Both the position numbers and the translations under genes were made by a program. The notes below the pieces were generated by a model. It saw nothing but the letters and a program-made list of their open reading frames with translations. It ran no database searches and was not told the DNA's origin. From NCBI GenBank assembly GCA_002213445.1, contig NJIE01000018.1, positions 1-64,000 on the forward strand: 64,000 nucleotides of DNA, read 5' to 3'. Shown here in pieces: positions 61,235 to 64,000 of the stretch. The DNA comes from Xenophilus sp. AP218F. GTDB taxonomy: Bacteria; Pseudomonadota; Gammaproteobacteria; Burkholderiales; Chromobacteriaceae. Position 1 is the first letter of the stretch. Each line of letters starts with the position of its first letter.

Positions 61235-62263
61235 ATGATGCTTATTTCGCTTATCCGACGCGCGCGTCTGCCGGAACGCTGGCAGCGCCGACTGCAAGAC
61301 TGGCGCCGCGATTTGCGCGGCGACCTGGTTCGCCTGGCCTGGCTATCGCTGGTCGCTGGCTTCAGCCTGCTGGCGCTCAACCGGCTGCCCTGGGCCGGCA
61401 CCCCGGGCGACCTGCTCTCCGCGCTGGCCTTCGTGCTGGCGGCGATGACGCTGCTCAGCCACGCGCTGCGCCGCATCCTGCTGCCGCGCGTGCAGTTGGG
61501 CGAGCTGGCGGTTTGCGCCCAGCGCGAGCCGCTGTCCGCCGCCATCGCCTTCGCCGCCGTCCTGCTGTTCAAGGCCTGCCTGCTGTTCGCCTTCGTCCTC
61601 TTGTTCATCATGCCCGGCCACGCGGCCGCCCTGCCCGCCGGCTTGCCCGCCAACGCTTACCGCAACTTGCCGCTGGTGCTCAGCGAGCAGCGCTCCCTGT
61701 GGCCGGATCATCCTGCGCCTTCGGTGCTGGCGGCGCAGATCGAACAGGAAACCTGCCCCTCGCTCGGCTCGCGCCAGTGCTGGTCGGAGCGCGCCGAGCT
61801 GAAGACCGCGCGCGAACACGGCGTGGGCCTGGGCCAGGTGACGCGCACCGCGCGCTTCGACACCCTGGCCGATCTCAAACGCCAGCACGGCAAGCTGCTG
61901 GCCGGCTGGTCGTGGAGCCGCCCTTACGACGCGCGCCTGCAAGCGCGGGCGCTGGTGCTGCAGGATAAACGCTGCTATCAGCCTTTGAGCGGCGTAGCCA
62001 ACGCCGAAGAACGGCTGGCGATGGCGCTCAATTGCTACAACGCCGGCCCCGGCATGCTGGCCATCAGCCGCAGCCGCTGCGCGGCGCAAACCGGCTGCGA
62101 TCCGGCGCGCTGGTTCGGCCACGTGGAGCGGGCGGAAGGGCCCAGCCGCCGCGTCGGCTACGGACAGCGCTCGTTCTACACCATCAGCCGCGAATACGTG
62201 TCCAACATCATGCTCAAGCGCCGGCCGCGATATCACTTTCTGGACGCGCCGAGGCCGGCATGA
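61235..62263 (+). CDS. Membrane-anchored lytic transglycosylase-like endolysin
   Basis: The 342-residue protein has two or three N-terminal hydrophobic segments (VRLAWLSLVAGFSLLAL, LLSALAFVLAAMTLLSHAL, and FAAVLLFKACLLFAFVLLFI). A lysozyme-like SLT domain follows, with the catalytic Glu candidate in LAAQIEQETCPS, GVGLGQVTRTARFD and ALNCYNAGPGML. Four to six Cys residues suggest disulphides in the periplasm. It should cut peptidoglycan during lysis. The stop overlaps the i-spanin start (ATGATG). Confidence 0.85.
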   Translation: MMLISLIRRARLPERWQRRLQDWRRDLRGDLVRLAWLSLVAGFSLLALNRLPWAGTPGDLLSALAFVLAAMTLLSHALRRILLPRVQLGELAVCAQREPLSAAIAFAAVLLFKACLLFAFVLLFIMPGHAAALPAGLPANAYRNLPLVLSEQRSLWPDHPAPSVLAAQIEQETCPSLGSRQCWSERAELKTAREHGVGLGQVTRTARFDTLADLKRQHGKLLAGWSWSRPYDARLQARALVLQDKRCYQPLSGVANAEERLAMALNCYNAGPGMLAISRSRCAAQTGCDPARWFGHVERAEGPSRRVGYGQRSFYTISREYVSNIMLKRRPRYHFLDAPRPA

Positions 62264-62739
62264 TGGGCCGCGTGCTGCTAGTGGCCATGCTGGCTTTCAT
62301 CGCCGGCGTGATGCTGGGCCGCGCGCGGGCGCAAGACCAGGCCCTGCGTCAGGGCGAAGCGCAGCGCGAAGCCTGGCTGCGCCGCTGGCAGGAGCAGGAG
62401 CGCGGCAACGCCGCCCTGGCGCGCCGGCTGGCCGACGAGGCCCTGCGGCGCGAATCCGCCGTTCGATCACTGGAGCGCAATCTTGAAGACTATCGCCATC
62501 GCGTTCGCCAGCGCGTGTTGCTGCCTGGCGCTTGGCGGCTGCAGCACGACGCCGCCGCCCGCCTGTCCGCCGCTGCCCAGCCCGCCGCCGACACTATTGA
62601 CGCCGCCCGGCCAGTTGATGACCTTGCCGCCCTGGAAACCGTCACCGGCAACTACGTCCAATGCCAGGAATGGCGCGCCGCGCTGATAGGCTGGCAACAA
62701 TGGCATCGGCAGCTGGCCGTGCCGGCCGCTTCGCCATGA
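62260..62739 (+). CDS. i-spanin (Rz-like)
   Basis: The 159-residue protein starts in overlap with the endolysin gene. It has a single N-terminal membrane anchor (VLLVAMLAFIAGVMLGRARA) and then a periplasmic coiled coil (ALRQGEAQREAWLRRWQEQE, ESAVRSLERNLEDYRHRV). This is the Rz architecture. With the lipoprotein encoded inside it, it would fuse inner and outer membranes in the last step of lysis. Confidence 0.82.
   Translation: MMGRVLLVAMLAFIAGVMLGRARAQDQALRQGEAQREAWLRRWQEQERGNAALARRLADEALRRESAVRSLERNLEDYRHRVRQRVLLPGAWRLQHDAAARLSAAAQPAADTIDAARPVDDLAALETVTGNYVQCQEWRAALIGWQQWHRQLAVPAASP
62483..62686 (+). CDS. o-spanin lipoprotein (Rz1-like), nested in the Rz-like gene
   Basis: The 67-residue frame lies entirely within the i-spanin gene in another frame. 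It starts at TTG 62483 with GGAG upstream and has a lipoprotein signal with lipobox (FASACCCLALGGC). A Pro-rich mature part follows (STTPPPACPPLPSPPPTLLT). Size, lipobox, Pro richness and nesting are exactly those of phage Rz1 proteins. Confidence 0.85.
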   Translation: MKTIAIAFASACCCLALGGCSTTPPPACPPLPSPPPTLLTPPGQLMTLPPWKPSPATTSNARNGAPR

Positions 62740-62753
62740 AGCGCCGAAACCAA

Positions 62754-62791
62754 AAGCGCTGCCGCTTGGATAGCGGCAGCGCTTGTTTTTT
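62754..62791 (+). terminator. Intrinsic terminator after the lysis cassette
   Basis: A 13-bp stem (AAGCGCTGCCGCT/AGCGGCAGCGCTT) with a five-base loop is followed by G and six Ts. It ends the lysis transcript and faces the parB gene on the other strand. Confidence 0.9.
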
Positions 62792-62794
62792 GGA

Positions 62795-62813
62795 GTGTAG
62801 CAAGTTGCTACGC
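62795..62813. promoter_or_regulatory. Palindromic motif, variant copy 3
   Basis: GTGTAGCAAGTTGCTACGC contains the perfect dyad GTAGCAA-G-TTGCTAC, the symmetrical form of the motif at 22859 and 57604. It overlaps the parB stop codon and directly follows the lysis terminator. Confidence 0.5.
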
Positions 62814-63719
62814 TTTTTCGGCCAGCAGCGCCTGCAGGAATTGTTCCAGCCTGGCGGCTTCGTCTTCGCTCAGGGCGCTGGCTTTGAGCTTGATCGACAG
62901 GTGTTTCTCGTCGCGGGTAAAGGTGCCCACCGCTTTGCCGGCGCGCGCAAGCTTGGTGCTCAGGCGCTCCACCGGCGCGCGGGATTCCGCCGGCGCGTGC
63001 AGCAGGCGCTGCACATAGGCGGCGAACTTGCCTTGCTCCAGCTCGCCCTGTTCCAGCGCGCTCCAGGCGCGATCCAGCGCCGAATCCAGCGCTGGGCCGT
63101 GATCGACGTGGTCCAGCAGGCGCTTGAGTTCGCTGGCCGCGGCGCGCGACATCAGTCGCGGCGCATGCTCCAAGCGTTCGCGCAGCCGGGCGGGCAGGGC
63201 CTCGAAGGCGAAATAGCGGTACATGTCTTCGCGATTCATGCCCAGCGATTCGGCCAGCTTCTTCTTGGAGGGAAACAGGTTCTCGATCCGGCGCAGCGCC
63301 TGGCCGATTTCATAATCGGCCAGATCCTGGCGATCTATGTTCTCCACCAGGGCCAGCACCGCCATGTCGGCGTCGGCGGACGACACCACGATGGCCTCGA
63401 TGCTGCTCTTGCCGAGCAGTTCGTGGGCGCGCAGCCGGCGTTCGCCGGCGATCAACTGGTAGCGGTTGCCGTGCCGACGCACGCTCACCGGTTGCAGCAG
63501 CCCGGCTTCGGCGATGGAGGAGGCCAGCGCGTTCAGATCTTCCAGCGGAAAGGAGCGGCGCGGCTGGTAGGGGTTGGGATCGATCAGGCCCAACTCCAGC
63601 CGCACGTGCTGGCGGCCTTCGTCGAATTCGGCCTCTTGCGGCGATTCGCGGTGGCGCTGGTTGTTCTCGGCCAGTTTCCTGGCCAGCATGGCTTTAAGAT
63701 TCTTGGACATCTTGCTCAT
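62808..63719 (-). CDS. parB: ParB-family partition protein
   Basis: The 303-residue protein has the ParB N-terminal domain (LIDPNPYQPRRSFPLEDLNA, LLQPVSVRRHGNRYQLIAGE ending GERRLRAHELLG), the family motif LVENIDRQDLADYEIGQALR and an HTH region (KKKLAESLGMNREDMYRYFA). It overlaps parA by 26 bases. The sequence looks more like plasmid or accessory-replicon ParB than chromosomal Spo0J, and the canonical chromosomal parS was not seen nearby. The C-terminus is a likely dimerisation domain. Confidence 0.9.
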   Translation of the reverse strand: MSKMSKNLKAMLARKLAENNQRHRESPQEAEFDEGRQHVRLELGLIDPNPYQPRRSFPLEDLNALASSIAEAGLLQPVSVRRHGNRYQLIAGERRLRAHELLGKSSIEAIVVSSADADMAVLALVENIDRQDLADYEIGQALRRIENLFPSKKKLAESLGMNREDMYRYFAFEALPARLRERLEHAPRLMSRAAASELKRLLDHVDHGPALDSALDRAWSALEQGELEQGKFAAYVQRLLHAPAESRAPVERLSTKLARAGKAVGTFTRDEKHLSIKLKASALSEDEAARLEQFLQALLAEKA

Positions 63720-64000
63720 CGCTTGCGGTTTCTTCGGTCGGCGCGCGCGGGCTGAGCGCCAGCTGCGTCGCGATCAGTTGCGCCAGGGCGCGGAATTCGC
63801 GCGCCACCTTGGCGGAACGGTCCAGGCTATGCAGGCTGGTTTGCGCCATCGCCGCCTGGTTGACGCGGGTGCTGGTGGGAATGCGCACCGGCAGCAATTT
63901 GCCGATCTGCTCGCGGGCCGCGCCTTCGATCAGCCGGCAGACGGTTTGCCGTTCGTCGTGCTTGACCAGCAGGGCGCCCAGCAGCTCCAGTTGCGGGTTG
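63694..64000 (-). CDS. parA: ParA-family partition ATPase, C-terminal part, start outside window
   Basis: The frame is open to the window edge and shows the last 100 or so residues. LELLGALLVKHDERQTVCRL, KLLPVRIPTSTRVNQAAMAQ and AREFRALAQLI match the ParA C-terminal region, where ILxTxI and the late helix lie. The Walker A part is outside the window. It overlaps parB, the usual parAB order, supporting a working partition operon. Confidence 0.85.
   Translation of the reverse strand, partial: NPQLELLGALLVKHDERQTVCRLIEGAAREQIGKLLPVRIPTSTRVNQAAMAQTSLHSLDRSAKVAREFRALAQLIATQLALSPRAPTEETASDEQDVQES

Noticed and set aside
22782-62807. Ordinary prophage
   Set aside because: No capsid, portal, terminase or replication genes are present; the AAA+ ATPase, DUF4255, DUF5908 and CIS_TMP proteins define an eCIS.
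62808-64000. Chromosomal origin-proximal parAB with canonical parS
   Set aside because: No TGTTTCACGTGAAACA-like site is visible in the window and the ParB sequence looks plasmid-type.

Overview
The window is high-GC DNA (mostly well above 60% by eye) with short intergenic gaps and many ATGA gene overlaps. It looks like a betaproteobacterium of the Chromobacterium type. That placement is inferred from composition, REP elements and gene content; no rRNA or tRNA gene is present to confirm it. I saw no CRISPR array and no intact insertion sequence.

Layout. (1) 1-4970: 3' part of a type VI secretion VgrG, then a candidate effector and a membrane-anchored candidate immunity protein. (2) 5162-9616, minus strand: McrB/McrC methyl-dependent restriction genes and a frameshifted hsdS remnant. 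(3) 9817-12822: an exported ankyrin-repeat protein. (4) 12885-19497: a hexuronate catabolic operon (kdgK, uxuA, SDR mannonate oxidoreductase, uxaC, transporter) with a divergent GntR-family regulator. (5) 19534-22781: a KfrA-like protein, a divergent tyrosine recombinase and an Rpn-family nuclease.

(6) 23113-47917: a complete extracellular contractile injection system (eCIS; AFP/PVC/MAC type). In order it encodes two sheath-tube pairs, a third tube-like protein, a DUF5908-like small protein, a LysM protein, a VgrG-like spike, a gp25-like protein, a PAAR-like tip, a baseplate-J protein, a Pro/Ala-rich repeat protein, a second large baseplate protein, a repeat-built fibre, a small protein, a CIS_TMP-type tape-measure protein, an AAA+ ATPase and a DUF4255 cap protein.

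(7) 47948-57554: an accessory island of likely cargo genes. Two of these encode short proteins sharing a GHLLN nuclease-like motif. The island also holds a reverse transcriptase with an in-frame TAG, REP elements, a RAYT transposase remnant, two low-GC orphan genes and a partial tandem duplication. (8) 57852-62739: a Cro-like regulator, a second fibre with an AT-richer partner gene, and a phage-type lysis cassette (holin-like protein, membrane-anchored transglycosylase, nested Rz/Rz1 spanins). (9) 62808-64000, minus strand: parB and the 3' end of parA.

Working model. Regions 6-8 form one functional locus: particle, cargo, alternative receptor-binding fibres and a lysis module to release particles. 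Two exact copies and one variant of a 20-bp palindromic motif sit about 250 bp before the structural operon, about 250 bp before the regulator/fibre/lysis module, and at the parB end. They could be shared operators or centromere-like sites. Two leaders in the fibre/lysis module share a CATAATCT-plus-hairpin architecture. The coupling of an eCIS to a complete spanin-containing lysis cassette, the recently homogenised sheath-tube pairs and the REP-bounded cargo island are the most interesting features.
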